A stretch of DNA of 26,641 nt from Bacteriovoracaceae bacterium UBA4096 (GTDB lineage Bacteria; Bdellovibrionota; Bacteriovoracia; Bacteriovoracales; Bacteriovoracaceae): positions 149,558 through 176,198 of the forward strand of contig DFXY01000026.1 in NCBI GenBank assembly GCA_002381945.1, written 5' to 3'. The notes under the pieces are model-generated. The model was given only the letters and a program-made list of their open reading frames with translations, did not search any database and was not told where the DNA came from. Both the position numbers and the translations under genes were made by a program. This document shows positions 14,554-24,415 of the stretch, piece by piece; position 1 is the first letter of the stretch, and every line of letters starts with the position of its first letter.

Positions 14554-17478
14554 CTATTTGTTCCTAACCTTGGTGAGATAACCCACTCTCGGGGCCACTC
14601 CCAACTCTTCCAGAACCCGGTAGTATCTTGGGTCTTTAAGCTTCAGTGAGATTTCAGACTCTGGATCATTAATGTCCCCAAAGACGATGGCATCGGCCGG
14701 ACAGCTTTGCTGGCACGCAAGTTTAATTTCCCCGTCTTTGAGTGGGCGGCCTTCTTTTTTCGCCTGAAGTTTTCCTTCCTGTATTCTTTGAATGCACATG
14801 GAACATTTTTCCATCACACCACGAGTTCTGACCGCAATGTCCGGATTAAGAACCATGTTTTCCAGCTTGTCGTCATGAGCATAATCAAACCAGTTAAAGC
14901 GCCGGACTTTATAAGGACAGTTGTTGGCGCAGTAACGAGTCCCCACACAACGGTTATATACTTGTTGATTGAGACCATCAGAGCTTTGAACAGTCGCGAG
15001 AACGGGGCAAACCGTTTCACAAGGAGCATTATCGCAATGAGCACATAACATTGGTTGATGAACGACTTCAGGATTTTCATCATCACCCTTGTAGTATCGA
15101 TCAAGCCTCATCCAGTGCATTTCACGGCGATTATAAACTTCTTCTTTCCCGACTACTGGAACATTATTTTCAGCATTACAGCTAATGACACAACCAGAGC
15201 AACCAGTACACTTGTTCAGGTCGATCATCATGGCCCATTGATGACCATCTTTTTTATGATCTCCCCACATTGAAACGAGCTTAACTCCTCCTGGATTACC
15301 AGCAGATGGATCAACTACGTATTTGCCAAGAGTTGTTTCTCTCACAATGTCCCGGCCTTCCATTGAATGGTGAGTCTGGGTCAAGGCGAGTTTATATTTA
15401 GTTCCAGTATTTTGAATCGAATCTACAGTGATACCAGACTGAAAAGAGTCCAGCACGAAGGTAGTGAATGGAAATGCATTTACTCCCACTCCCTTACCTG
15501 CCTTTCCACTAACTGTATGTCCATAACCTAAGGCCAGTCCAACAACATCATCATGAACACCTGGTTGCACTAATGCTGGAACTGTGACTTCATGACCCTG
15601 GGCCTTAAGAAGCACTAAATCACCTGTCGTAATCGCCTTGGCCTTTGCCAGTTTCGGAGACAACATCAAGTAATTATCCCACGTTGTTTTTGTTATCGGG
15701 TCGGGCATCTCCTGTAACCATGGATTATTGGCGAACTTGCCTTTTCTCATGGCAATTTTTTCATAAATTTTTAATTTAAGAGTTCCGTCACCTGTTTTCT
15801 TATTCTGTAGCTGACCTGTAAATTTAAAGGACGGAGTAAGTGAAGCGGTTAACTGAGAATCATAAACACCATCATGAATGGCCTTGTTCCAAAACGTTCC
15901 AAACATTCCAGAATAACCAAATTGTTTCAGAAGCTTATTTTGCCAAAGGTTCTTTATGTATTCTTCGTAGTTAGTCTTATGTCCGGCCCATACAAGAAGA
16001 CTTTCCTGAGCGGCACGATTATTGAACAAGGATTCGATCACTGGTTGAGAGAAAGCAAATTTCCCCTTACCGATTTCAAAATCATCCCATTTCTCAAGAT
16101 AATGACGATCAGGAGCAACATAATTTGAATGCTCGGTGGTTTCATCTGGAGCTGTGGCAAGCGAGATTTTTGTCCCGATCTTCTTTAAGGCCCCTTCAAG
16201 TTTTGGCTGATTAAAATAATCATAATGAGGATTCACGTCATAAAAGATGACATTGGCGTAACGCCCATTTTCCGCATCCGAGAGAAACTTAACAAAATCA
16301 GCATCATTTTCATGACGAGTAAATTCTCGGTTAGAAAGAGAAATTGTTTTATTAATATTCCCTAACAAGAAGTTAATCGCATTGACTTTAACCTGGTCAG
16401 AAACATCAAAAGAACCAGAAATGACGACGGACTCCCCCTTGGCCTTCAATAATTCCGAAGCAACAGATTGGACCTTGGGGTTTTTATCAAAGCTTATTGC
16501 CTTAATTGGCAATAAATTAGTTTCAGTGGCCTTCTGAATATAGAACAGAAGATTATTAATGAATGTACTTTCATCATCGTGGGAGATAACAATCCGCGAG
16601 TCAGCATTTGATCCAGTCAAAGTCATCAAGCTTTCTACTTGAATATGACGGATTAGATTTTTATCGACGAATAAATCTTTTCTTTTGGAATACTGCTTGG
16701 TCAGGTTAACCGGATCCAGACCTGTTGCCAGGAAATCAGAAGAAATCCCTACGATCACCTTCGCTTTTTCTAAATTATAATTAAAGACATCTTCTCTGCC
16801 AAAACTCTCTGCATTGGCGCGAACAAGTGCTGAATCACCGAATGGGTTGTAGATGATGACATCGACATTCCCGAAGCTATTTTTGAAATCGTTGACGACA
16901 TTCGCCAGAGATGGCCCATAAACGGCACTTAGAATTAAAGCTGTCCGTTTGCCATCAGAGACAGATTTTAATAAAGAGGCCCTGATATCTTCATCAATTG
17001 TGGCAAAGGTAGTGTATTGCCCATTTTTTTTAGGCGCCTTGAAGCGTGAAGAATCGTAAAGGGAAAGAACGCTTGCCTGACAAACCGGACAAGTTCCTCC
17101 CTTAGATATAGGAGACAAAGGATTGCCTTCAATTTTAATTGGACGGCCTTCTCTCGTTTTTACCAGGAGGGAACAATGAGAAGGACACAAACTACTGGTT
17201 GTGGCATACCAGTTAGCAACACCTGGAGTGACCTGGTCACTCTTATGCAAATAAGGGATTGCTTTTTGCGCGGAGATTTTCTTGCAGGATGTGGCCATCG
17301 GGAGAACTGAAAGGCTGAACCCCATAATCTTCAGGAAGTCACGACGACTTTTCTTCGTTAGACCTATTTGATAAGTCCCTTCTGAAAATTCTTCCTTAAG
17401 GTTTATCTCATCGTATTCTTTATCCTCAACGTCTTGCCAGTAATTCTCAAGAGTCATTTCATTTTTTTTATTATCCAT
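14554..17478 (-). CDS. actB: Alternative complex III subunit ActB, fused molybdopterin-oxidoreductase-like and Fe-S domains
   Basis: 974 aa from ATG 17478, which follows GAGGAAAG; the frame is open to 17511, but that start would overlap actA and lacks a ribosome site. An N-terminal ENYWQDVED-type extension precedes a twin-arginine signal SRRDFLK (44-50), so the folded protein is exported by Tat. The large B1 domain resembles molybdopterin oxidoreductases but in ACIII holds no Mo. The C-terminal B2 domain carries four ferredoxin-like cluster motifs: CTGCSGCVISC, CAHCDNAPCETVC, CVGTRYCANNC and CSMC paired with CQQSC. It carries electrons from the ActC quinol site to ActA/ActE. Confidence 0.95.
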   Translation of the reverse strand: MDNKKNEMTLENYWQDVEDKEYDEINLKEEFSEGTYQIGLTKKSRRDFLKIMGFSLSVLPMATSCKKISAQKAIPYLHKSDQVTPGVANWYATTSSLCPSHCSLLVKTREGRPIKIEGNPLSPISKGGTCPVCQASVLSLYDSSRFKAPKKNGQYTTFATIDEDIRASLLKSVSDGKRTALILSAVYGPSLANVVNDFKNSFGNVDVIIYNPFGDSALVRANAESFGREDVFNYNLEKAKVIVGISSDFLATGLDPVNLTKQYSKRKDLFVDKNLIRHIQVESLMTLTGSNADSRIVISHDDESTFINNLLFYIQKATETNLLPIKAISFDKNPKVQSVASELLKAKGESVVISGSFDVSDQVKVNAINFLLGNINKTISLSNREFTRHENDADFVKFLSDAENGRYANVIFYDVNPHYDYFNQPKLEGALKKIGTKISLATAPDETTEHSNYVAPDRHYLEKWDDFEIGKGKFAFSQPVIESLFNNRAAQESLLVWAGHKTNYEEYIKNLWQNKLLKQFGYSGMFGTFWNKAIHDGVYDSQLTASLTPSFKFTGQLQNKKTGDGTLKLKIYEKIAMRKGKFANNPWLQEMPDPITKTTWDNYLMLSPKLAKAKAITTGDLVLLKAQGHEVTVPALVQPGVHDDVVGLALGYGHTVSGKAGKGVGVNAFPFTTFVLDSFQSGITVDSIQNTGTKYKLALTQTHHSMEGRDIVRETTLGKYVVDPSAGNPGGVKLVSMWGDHKKDGHQWAMMIDLNKCTGCSGCVISCNAENNVPVVGKEEVYNRREMHWMRLDRYYKGDDENPEVVHQPMLCAHCDNAPCETVCPVLATVQSSDGLNQQVYNRCVGTRYCANNCPYKVRRFNWFDYAHDDKLENMVLNPDIAVRTRGVMEKCSMCIQRIQEGKLQAKKEGRPLKDGEIKLACQQSCPADAIVFGDINDPESEISLKLKDPRYYRVLEELGVAPRVGYLTKVRNK

Positions 17479-17485
17479 ACTTTCC

Positions 17486-18031
17486 TCAATAATGGCATTT
17501 AGCACAGTCACCGCCGGACAAGGACTTATGATCCTGTGGCGGAGCTATTTCTTTTGTTCGATGGCAATCAATACACCATCCCATCGAAAGATTTCCTGTC
17601 TGCTTCATGACGTCCATGGTTTGAACTTGCCCATGACAATCCTGACAAGAAACTTTCCCCACGTTAACATGCTGACTGTGATTAAAATAAGCGAAGTCAG
17701 GAAGATGATGTACTTTCTGCCACTCAATACTTTTTCCACTATCCAGTGCTTTAACGACTTTTTGAATCTCCGGTGAATCTTTCTTCACATGTGTATGGCA
17801 ATTCATACAAAGACCGACAGGAGGAATACCAGCATGACGACCTTGTTCAGCTGAATAGTGGCAATAAACACAAGCTATTTTGTTATCGCCAGCGTGGGTT
17901 TTATGTGAAAATTTCACCGGCTGTGCTGGTGCGTAATTTTCCGTAAAATCTAATGAACGACTAAAGGTAATTAATTCGGTCGCCCCAAAGCCTATTCCAA
18001 CTAGCAATAATAAGGTTAAGATTATTTTCAT
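17486..18031 (-). CDS. actA: Alternative complex III subunit ActA, pentahaem cytochrome c
   Basis: 181 aa. A single N-terminal hydrophobic segment (2-20) anchors or exports it. Five CxxCH motifs are visible at 54-58, 75-79, 129-133, 153-157 and 176-180, with extra His (H43, H46, H108, H109, H118, H121) available as distal ligands. This is the standard ActA layout; it is the periplasmic electron exit of ACIII. It starts only 3 nt after narI, with AGGAC close to the ATG. Nothing in this junction looks like a promoter, so act is expressed as a continuation of nar. Confidence 0.95.
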   Translation of the reverse strand: MKIILTLLLLVGIGFGATELITFSRSLDFTENYAPAQPVKFSHKTHAGDNKIACVYCHYSAEQGRHAGIPPVGLCMNCHTHVKKDSPEIQKVVKALDSGKSIEWQKVHHLPDFAYFNHSQHVNVGKVSCQDCHGQVQTMDVMKQTGNLSMGWCIDCHRTKEIAPPQDHKSLSGGDCAKCHY

Positions 18032-18034
18032 GTC

Positions 18035-18730
18035 CTACTCACCTTTCAATTTACGAGATTTGGATGGATCCCAGTTCCATCGAACAATCTGCCACGGTCG
18101 GTTTACATATTGAAAAGGAACAACCAAGAAGTGAACAAAGCGGGTAAATGGAATAAGCATGATAAAGACAAAGGCATTAAGAATATGAATCTTAACGATC
18201 CAAGGCATGCTTGCGATAAAACCAATATTAGGCTTAAGTAGGAAAAGTGATCTCAGGTAAGGCACCATCGAAGCTGCGTACCAATTAGAGCCCCAGCGAT
18301 AACCAACAGCAATCATGATTCCGCTTATAACCTGAACTAATAAAACTACAAGAACAACATAATCACTGGTCGTGGTAACAGCTTTTATTCTCTTATTATT
18401 TAGTCTTCTGTAAATCAAGAGAACCAGACCCACCAAGGCAAGCAATGCCATCGCAAGACCAGTCACTTCTAATAAAACTAACCTGGCAGGAACGCTATTA
18501 AACGCCAGAATTTGTTGCGGAATAAGGAAGGCCACAAAATGCCCTAGGAGAACAACCAGGATACCGATGTGCCAAGGGACTGAGCCCCAAAACAGATTCT
18601 TCCCTTCTAAAAACTGAGAAGACAAGGATGAGAATTTAAATTTCTGATATCGGTACCGGACGATAGTCACAACAACAGAGACTATGACTGCCACATAAGG
18701 AAAAATTGAAAAGAGTAATTGGTCACTCAT
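18035..18730 (-). CDS. narI: Respiratory nitrate reductase gamma subunit NarI (dihaem cytochrome b)
   Basis: 231 aa, five membrane helices. The four haem ligands are present with the spacing of E. coli NarI: H54 and H64 (10 apart), H182 and H200 (18 apart). It oxidises quinol at the membrane and passes electrons to NarH. The start overlaps narJ by 8 nt, with GAGG 6 nt upstream. Confidence 0.96.
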   Translation of the reverse strand: MSDQLLFSIFPYVAVIVSVVVTIVRYRYQKFKFSSLSSQFLEGKNLFWGSVPWHIGILVVLLGHFVAFLIPQQILAFNSVPARLVLLEVTGLAMALLALVGLVLLIYRRLNNKRIKAVTTTSDYVVLVVLLVQVISGIMIAVGYRWGSNWYAASMVPYLRSLFLLKPNIGFIASMPWIVKIHILNAFVFIMLIPFTRFVHFLVVPFQYVNRPWQIVRWNWDPSKSRKLKGE

Positions 18731-19277
18731 AACGTGCCTCTAATATCTTAGGGTTTAATGTGTAAGAAGAAGCGAACATTTCATTCATCGCCCTCAAAGG
18801 TAGAGAAAAAGGATTTGAATCTTTTTTCTCATCAAAGTTTTTAAGCATCTTTTCCATCGCTGGCATCAAGATCTTTTCAATGAAATCTTTTTTGAATGGA
18901 TCTTCAGGCATTCTTTCCAGCAACAAAAGGACATTAGGGAGATAATCTCCTAACTCAGTACTCACTAGCGGAGTTTGATATTCCTTATGTAACTCTGACA
19001 TTCTGACTAAAAACTCGCCTCGTTTATAATCTTCGCCAAAAAGCGTGTAACCGATTTCCAATGGGCAAACGGCCTGAATATCAAAAGTATTGGTATAAAC
19101 CTCTTCCAGACTTTCCAGCGTCTCATTGTTTAAAAAATGTGTGTACGGTCTGATAAGATCCGCATACTTTGAATCTACTAGACTTAGTTCGGCTTCAAGC
19201 TCCTGGGCATTCTTCAGAGTAAAAGCGGCTGGATAACAAAGAGCTGATGCAAAAAGAGAATAAATATTTTCTTTCAT
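18723..19277 (-). CDS. narJ: Nitrate reductase assembly chaperone NarJ
   Basis: 184 aa, all-helical TorD/NarJ-type chaperone that holds NarGH during cofactor insertion. Recognisable by position and by YSLFASALCYPAAF near the start, the LEEVYTNTFD segment, and LGDYLPNVLLLLE. It starts in a TAATG overlap with the narH stop. A little shorter than E. coli NarJ (about 236 aa) but normal for other lineages. Confidence 0.92.
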   Translation of the reverse strand: MKENIYSLFASALCYPAAFTLKNAQELEAELSLVDSKYADLIRPYTHFLNNETLESLEEVYTNTFDIQAVCPLEIGYTLFGEDYKRGEFLVRMSELHKEYQTPLVSTELGDYLPNVLLLLERMPEDPFKKDFIEKILMPAMEKMLKNFDEKKDSNPFSLPLRAMNEMFASSYTLNPKILEARYE

Positions 19278-20764
19278 TAAATCCTCTCCGGTTTTTGACT
19301 TGTGCCAAACCCTGTTTCACCTTTCGCTTCCAGAACCATTTTAGTCATTTCAATTGCCATCTCACGATGTGATGCTGGAATGACAAATCGCTCTTCAAAA
19401 GTACACATTGAGGTTAGCTTAAAGATGGCATTCGCAGTTTTCTCATCCAAACCAACTTCACTTAGTGCCTTTTGAACCCAAGCTTTACTTTGGTCCCCTA
19501 CTGATTCCTCACGACGGAAAATTCTTACCGCCATAAGTTTTTTCAGGACGTCTCTTACTTTTCCTTCATCTCCACAACCAAAAAGGCTTGCTAGATACTG
19601 GATAGGAAGTCGGCTCTTCTCAATAGAGGTAAAATAAGTATGGTTACTATTGTCATAACCATTCTCTGAAATGTTCCCCATGATTGGTAAAAGAGGTGGA
19701 ACATAAAATAACATCGGAAGGGTTCGATATTCAGCATGAAGTGGAAGTGCAACTTTCCATTCCTTAACCCATTTGTAGACAGGTGATTTCTGAGCGGCCT
19801 CAATCATAGAATCAGCAAGGCCCGAATCTTTGGCGGCCTTAATGACTTCTGGGTCAAACGGATTCAGTATCGCGTTTATCTGCCCATCAATTAACTGACC
19901 TTCTTCCATATGAGCGACTTTTTCGATCTGATCTTGATCATAAAGAAGTACACCAAGGTAACGAATTCTTCCCACACAGGAATGCATACAAGCAGGAACT
20001 TCTCCTACCTCTAATCGAGGGAAACAAAGAATACATTTTTCAGATTTACCAGTTTCCCAGTTATAGAACGTCTTCTTATATGGACAGGCACTGACGCACA
20101 TTCTCCAACCACGACAAGCATCCTGATTGATTAAAACAATTCCGTCTTCTCCCCGCTTATAAATGGCACCAGAAGGACATGAGGCGAGACAAGATGGATT
20201 TAAACAGTGATTACAAATACGCGGCAGGTACATCATTACCATTCGCTGTAAATTAAAGAGCCCTTCTTTTTCTTCGGCGGTCATTCTATCCAGATTCGGA
20301 TCGTTCTTTGCGAACTCTTCGGAACCTGAAAGATCGTCATCCCAGTTAGGCCCGCCTTTAATGTCAATGTACTCTCCTGTCACCATAGAAACGGGACGTG
20401 CCGTTGGCTGCGTATCCTGCTCAGGTGAATTAATCAGGTCTTCATACTTATAAGTCCATGGCTCATAATAATCATCCATTACTGGAAGATTAGGATTGTG
20501 GAAGATATTTTTAAAGGCCTGAAGCTTAGACGAACCTTTCAGCTCAATCTTACTTCCCTTCTTTATCCATCCACCATTGTAGTCGTTTTGATCTTCCCAT
20601 CTAAAGGGATAACCGGTACCAGGTTTGGTTTCGACGTTATTCCACCACATGTATTCAGCGCCTTTTCTGTCAGTCCACAGATTTTTACAGGCCACTGAGC
20701 AGGTATGACACCCGATACATTTATCCAGGTGAAAAACCATCGATATTTGCGATCTAACTTTCAT
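19277..20764 (-). CDS. narH: Respiratory nitrate reductase beta subunit NarH
   Basis: 495 aa from ATG 20764, preceded by AGGAG at 5 nt overlapping the narG stop; the frame is open to a TTG at 20779, but MKVRSQ aligns with the E. coli start. Four iron-sulfur cluster motifs: C16IGCHTCSVAC, CNHCLNPSCLASC, CRGWRMCVSAC (Trp in place of one Cys, the [3Fe-4S] site) and CILC with CMHSC. It passes electrons from NarI to NarG at the cytoplasmic face of the membrane. Confidence 0.96.
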   Translation of the reverse strand: MKVRSQISMVFHLDKCIGCHTCSVACKNLWTDRKGAEYMWWNNVETKPGTGYPFRWEDQNDYNGGWIKKGSKIELKGSSKLQAFKNIFHNPNLPVMDDYYEPWTYKYEDLINSPEQDTQPTARPVSMVTGEYIDIKGGPNWDDDLSGSEEFAKNDPNLDRMTAEEKEGLFNLQRMVMMYLPRICNHCLNPSCLASCPSGAIYKRGEDGIVLINQDACRGWRMCVSACPYKKTFYNWETGKSEKCILCFPRLEVGEVPACMHSCVGRIRYLGVLLYDQDQIEKVAHMEEGQLIDGQINAILNPFDPEVIKAAKDSGLADSMIEAAQKSPVYKWVKEWKVALPLHAEYRTLPMLFYVPPLLPIMGNISENGYDNSNHTYFTSIEKSRLPIQYLASLFGCGDEGKVRDVLKKLMAVRIFRREESVGDQSKAWVQKALSEVGLDEKTANAIFKLTSMCTFEERFVIPASHREMAIEMTKMVLEAKGETGFGTSQKPERI

Positions 20765-20772
20765 ATATTCTC

Positions 20773-23700
20773 CTACCAATCAACTTTGTCCATCTTACGG
20801 ACTAAAATGTGTGTATCCCGGTTTACGCCGGTCGGACCCCAATAATTGAAGTGGTAACTGAACTGTCCATATCCACCCATCATGAGATTAGGTTTAAGAT
20901 GTACTCTGGTGAGGGAGTTGTTCATTCCCGCCCGCTTGTTCCCCCGCATCTGAGTCCTAGGAACTGAATAAGTTCTTTCTGTAGCATGGTAGACAATACA
21001 CATGCCTTGCGGAATTCGGATCGATACGTTGGCCCGGGTACAAACCACACCGTTGTCGTTATAAACTTCAACCCAGTCATTATCTCGGACTCCAATTTTT
21101 TCCGCGTCTTTTGGATTCATCCAGAAAGGTTCCGCCCCTCTGGATAAAGTCAACATTCGAAGAGTGTCACCGTAAGTGGAGTGAATATGCCACTTACCAT
21201 GAGGAGTGAGATAATTGAGTTTAATGCTGTTTGGTTCAGCTTTAGTTTTCCTGAGATCTCCGTAAGCATCCGGTTTTGGCGATGGCTTATAAGTAGGAAG
21301 ATGTTCATCAAAAGCAATATAGCCTTCGTGATCAAGATACAAACTCTGACGCCCAGTTAAAGTTCTCCAAGGAACCATTCGCTCGATATTATAAGAGAAG
21401 GCAGTATAAGTTCTTCCTTCTTCAATGATACCTGACCAGATAGGCGAAGAGTGATAACGCTTGGGTGCTGCTTGTAAATCTGAAAACTGCATTCTTACTG
21501 AACGATTTTTTTCTGCCAAATCTGCAAGCGGAAGACCTACTTTTACTTCCATGTTTTTATAAGCACGGTAAGCAAGTTCCCCGTTAGTTTCAGATGCCAG
21601 ATGGAGAATAGCATTACATACTTCAACATCTTCTTTGAGGGATGGATAAATGACTCCATCGGCCTCAAAAGTAGGGTGAGTTTTAAGCATGCCCTCATAG
21701 AAATCTGCCACTTCATACTTCACACCGTGGGCACCTACTCCATCTTTAGCAACATTCGGCCCGAGTGAGCAGAACTTTTTATAAAGTTTGGTATAGTCAC
21801 GCTCCACTGGAACGATCTTGTACATGGTTTTACCAGGAATGGCCTCGCACTCACCTTTAGTCCAATCCTTGATGTCCTTTTGAGTAATTTCATCTGCAGA
21901 GTCATGTGACAAAGGCAAGGTCACCACATCCATAAATGGGTGTGGGAAATGTTTCTCTGATAATTCTGAAACCTTCTCGGCAATATTTCTGAAAATCGCC
22001 CAGTCAGTTTTTGATTCCCATACAGGAGCAATCGCCGGAGATAACGGATGGATGAACGTGTGCATGTCAGTTGAGTTCAAGTCTGTTTTTTCATACCAGG
22101 ACGCTGTTGGCAGAACAATGTCAGAATAAAGAGCAGAAGTGTCCATTCTGAAGTTGATATCCACTACAAGGTCCATCTTCCCAGTCGGAGCTTCTTCATA
22201 CCATTTGACTTCTTTAACCAGATCTTTAGCGACTTCTTCACCGTCAATATTGGTGTGAGTGCCCAGGTAATGATTTAAAAAGAATTCATGCCCTTTAGAA
22301 CTTGTTCCAATTGCATTCCCTCTCCAAATAAACCAGTGACGAGGAAATGATTCTTCTGCATCAATGTCTTCAATGGCATGGGTTAATTTTTTAGTCTTAA
22401 CCATTTCAAGAACGTAGTTTTTAATTTCTTCGTGAGTTAAAGCACCTTTTTTCTGGGCTTCTTCACAAATCTTCAAAGTACTTTCTTTGTACTGAGGATA
22501 GAATGGGAGCCAGCCTGATTTTACGGCCTGTACGTTAAGGTCAGCTGTGTGACCATGAGACATTTTATGTCTGCCAAGGTTAACGTTACAATTTTCATAA
22601 TTACTGTCATATCTCCACTGGTCAGAATGCATGTAATGCCAAGAAGGCGCATTCTGCAAGCGACTTGGCGCCTGCCAGTCTTTGGCAAAAGCAATAGAGG
22701 CCCAAGGAGCTGCCGGTGCTAGTTTTTCCTGTCCTACATAGTGGTTAAGACCTCCGCCATTCTTACCTACGCAACCTGTAAAGATAAGCGCATTAATAGC
22801 AGCACGGTAGATAAGATTGTTATGATACCAGTGATCGATTCCTGCTCCGATGATCACACAACATTTACCTTGAGTTTTTTCTGCAGTTAAGCACCATTCT
22901 CTGGCAAACTTGATTACTGTAGCTTTATCAATTCCTGTGAATTTTTCCTGCCAGGCCGGAGTATATGATTGGTTTTCATCATCATAACTCTTTGGATAGT
23001 CTCCACTAAGACTTCGATTAACACCAAACTGGGCCATCATCATGTCATAGACAGTGGCAACCAGAATTTCACCTTTCTTGGTTTTAAGTTTTTTAACAGG
23101 AACGCCACGCTTAAATGAAAGCTCATTGCCAAAATCATGAACATCAACATTCACAACTTCATCGTTATTATCAATTAAAGTCAGTGCGGGCCTAATTTCG
23201 CTGCCATCTTTGCCATCTTTTAACAGCAAGTTCCACTGACCTTTTTTCTCCTGCCATCTTTGTCCCATGGCACCCATAGGCATTTTAGGGGAATTGGTAG
23301 CTTCATCCCACATCAGGAATTTCCAATCACCATTTTCCTCATCACCATACTGTTCTAGATCACCAGCTCGAACAAAACGACCGGCAAAGTATTCGCCATT
23401 TTTATTTTCAATTTCAATCAAGAATGGATTATCAGTGTACTGCTTCTGGTATTCCAGAAAGTATGGAGTCTTATGCTCATGGTGAAATTCTTTTAAGATG
23501 ACATGGTTTACTGACATCCAAAAAGCACCATCCTGCCCTTGATGGACAGGAACCCATTCATCTGCCATCTTGGAGACCTGACTAAAGTCCGGCGAAAACA
23601 CCGTAACCTTAGTTCCATTCATCCGGGCCTCAGGTATGAAGTGAGCGTCTGGCGTTCTTGTCATGTTAAGGTTGGCACCCATAATCGCGACAAATTTAGA

Positions 23701-24390
23701 ATGAAACCAATCGGCCGATTCTGCCACATCAGTCTGCTCACCCCAGATTTCAGGTGAAGCAGGAGGAAGATCGCAATACCAGTCGTAGAAGGATAAGTTC
23801 ACTCCTCCAAATAATTGAAGGAATCTACCACCGGCCGCATAAGAGATCATGGACATGGCCGGAATAGGAGAAAATCCAACGACTCTATCAGGCCCATATT
23901 TTTTTGCCGTTCTGACAGAAGAAGCCGCTACAATTTCTAGTGCTTCATCCCAACTGGCACGCCGAAAACCGCCTTTACCTCGTGCTCTTTGATAACGACT
24001 ACGGAGGTCTGGATTATTTTGAATATAGTCAAAAGCTTCAACAGGATCGGTAAACTTCTTCTTGGCCTCGCGCCAGATATCAACCAATGCACCACGAACA
24101 TAAGGGTATTTGATACGGATAGGACTATAAAGATACCAGGAAAATGAAATTCCCCTCTGACATCCCCTCGGCTCATAAGGAGGTACATCCTTACTGAACT
24201 TTGGATAATCAAGGGCCTGTAATTCCCATGTTACAATTCCATTTTTAACGAAAACATTCCATGAACAAGATCCAGTACAGTTCACTCCGTGAGTTGAACG
24301 CACAACCTTATCATGCTGAAAACGATTTCGATAAAAGTGCTCCCATTCTCTTGTTTGAGGGGAAACCAGTTCATCAATCCAATTACTCAT
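20773..24390 (-). CDS. narG: Respiratory nitrate reductase alpha subunit NarG
   Basis: 1205 aa Mo-bis-MGD catalytic subunit, reducing nitrate to nitrite. FS0 cluster ligands are in place: H34, C38, C42 (HGVNCTGSC) and C77 (EPRGCQRG). The molybdenum ligand is D207 in YDWYCDLPPASP, equivalent to D222 of E. coli. EQTDVAESADW follows. There is no twin-arginine signal; the N-terminus is MSNWIDELVS, so the enzyme should stay cytoplasmic. Length is close to E. coli NarG (1247). AGGAG lies about 10 nt before the ATG. It depends on the moe/moa/mob genes at 3189-9998 for its cofactor. Confidence 0.97.
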   Translation of the reverse strand: MSNWIDELVSPQTREWEHFYRNRFQHDKVVRSTHGVNCTGSCSWNVFVKNGIVTWELQALDYPKFSKDVPPYEPRGCQRGISFSWYLYSPIRIKYPYVRGALVDIWREAKKKFTDPVEAFDYIQNNPDLRSRYQRARGKGGFRRASWDEALEIVAASSVRTAKKYGPDRVVGFSPIPAMSMISYAAGGRFLQLFGGVNLSFYDWYCDLPPASPEIWGEQTDVAESADWFHSKFVAIMGANLNMTRTPDAHFIPEARMNGTKVTVFSPDFSQVSKMADEWVPVHQGQDGAFWMSVNHVILKEFHHEHKTPYFLEYQKQYTDNPFLIEIENKNGEYFAGRFVRAGDLEQYGDEENGDWKFLMWDEATNSPKMPMGAMGQRWQEKKGQWNLLLKDGKDGSEIRPALTLIDNNDEVVNVDVHDFGNELSFKRGVPVKKLKTKKGEILVATVYDMMMAQFGVNRSLSGDYPKSYDDENQSYTPAWQEKFTGIDKATVIKFAREWCLTAEKTQGKCCVIIGAGIDHWYHNNLIYRAAINALIFTGCVGKNGGGLNHYVGQEKLAPAAPWASIAFAKDWQAPSRLQNAPSWHYMHSDQWRYDSNYENCNVNLGRHKMSHGHTADLNVQAVKSGWLPFYPQYKESTLKICEEAQKKGALTHEEIKNYVLEMVKTKKLTHAIEDIDAEESFPRHWFIWRGNAIGTSSKGHEFFLNHYLGTHTNIDGEEVAKDLVKEVKWYEEAPTGKMDLVVDINFRMDTSALYSDIVLPTASWYEKTDLNSTDMHTFIHPLSPAIAPVWESKTDWAIFRNIAEKVSELSEKHFPHPFMDVVTLPLSHDSADEITQKDIKDWTKGECEAIPGKTMYKIVPVERDYTKLYKKFCSLGPNVAKDGVGAHGVKYEVADFYEGMLKTHPTFEADGVIYPSLKEDVEVCNAILHLASETNGELAYRAYKNMEVKVGLPLADLAEKNRSVRMQFSDLQAAPKRYHSSPIWSGIIEEGRTYTAFSYNIERMVPWRTLTGRQSLYLDHEGYIAFDEHLPTYKPSPKPDAYGDLRKTKAEPNSIKLNYLTPHGKWHIHSTYGDTLRMLTLSRGAEPFWMNPKDAEKIGVRDNDWVEVYNDNGVVCTRANVSIRIPQGMCIVYHATERTYSVPRTQMRGNKRAGMNNSLTRVHLKPNLMMGGYGQFSYHFNYWGPTGVNRDTHILVRKMDKVDW

Positions 24391-24415
24391 ATACTTTTTT
24401 CTCCTAATTCATTTT

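Noticed and set aside
14707..15048. 113-codon plus-strand frame opposite the Fe-S domain of actB
   Set aside because: The real minus-strand frame carries four intact cluster motifs there; this is a shadow.
20773..24390. NarG as an exported (periplasm-facing) nitrate reductase
   Set aside because: No twin-arginine signal is present at the N-terminus; it resembles the cytoplasmic enterobacterial type.
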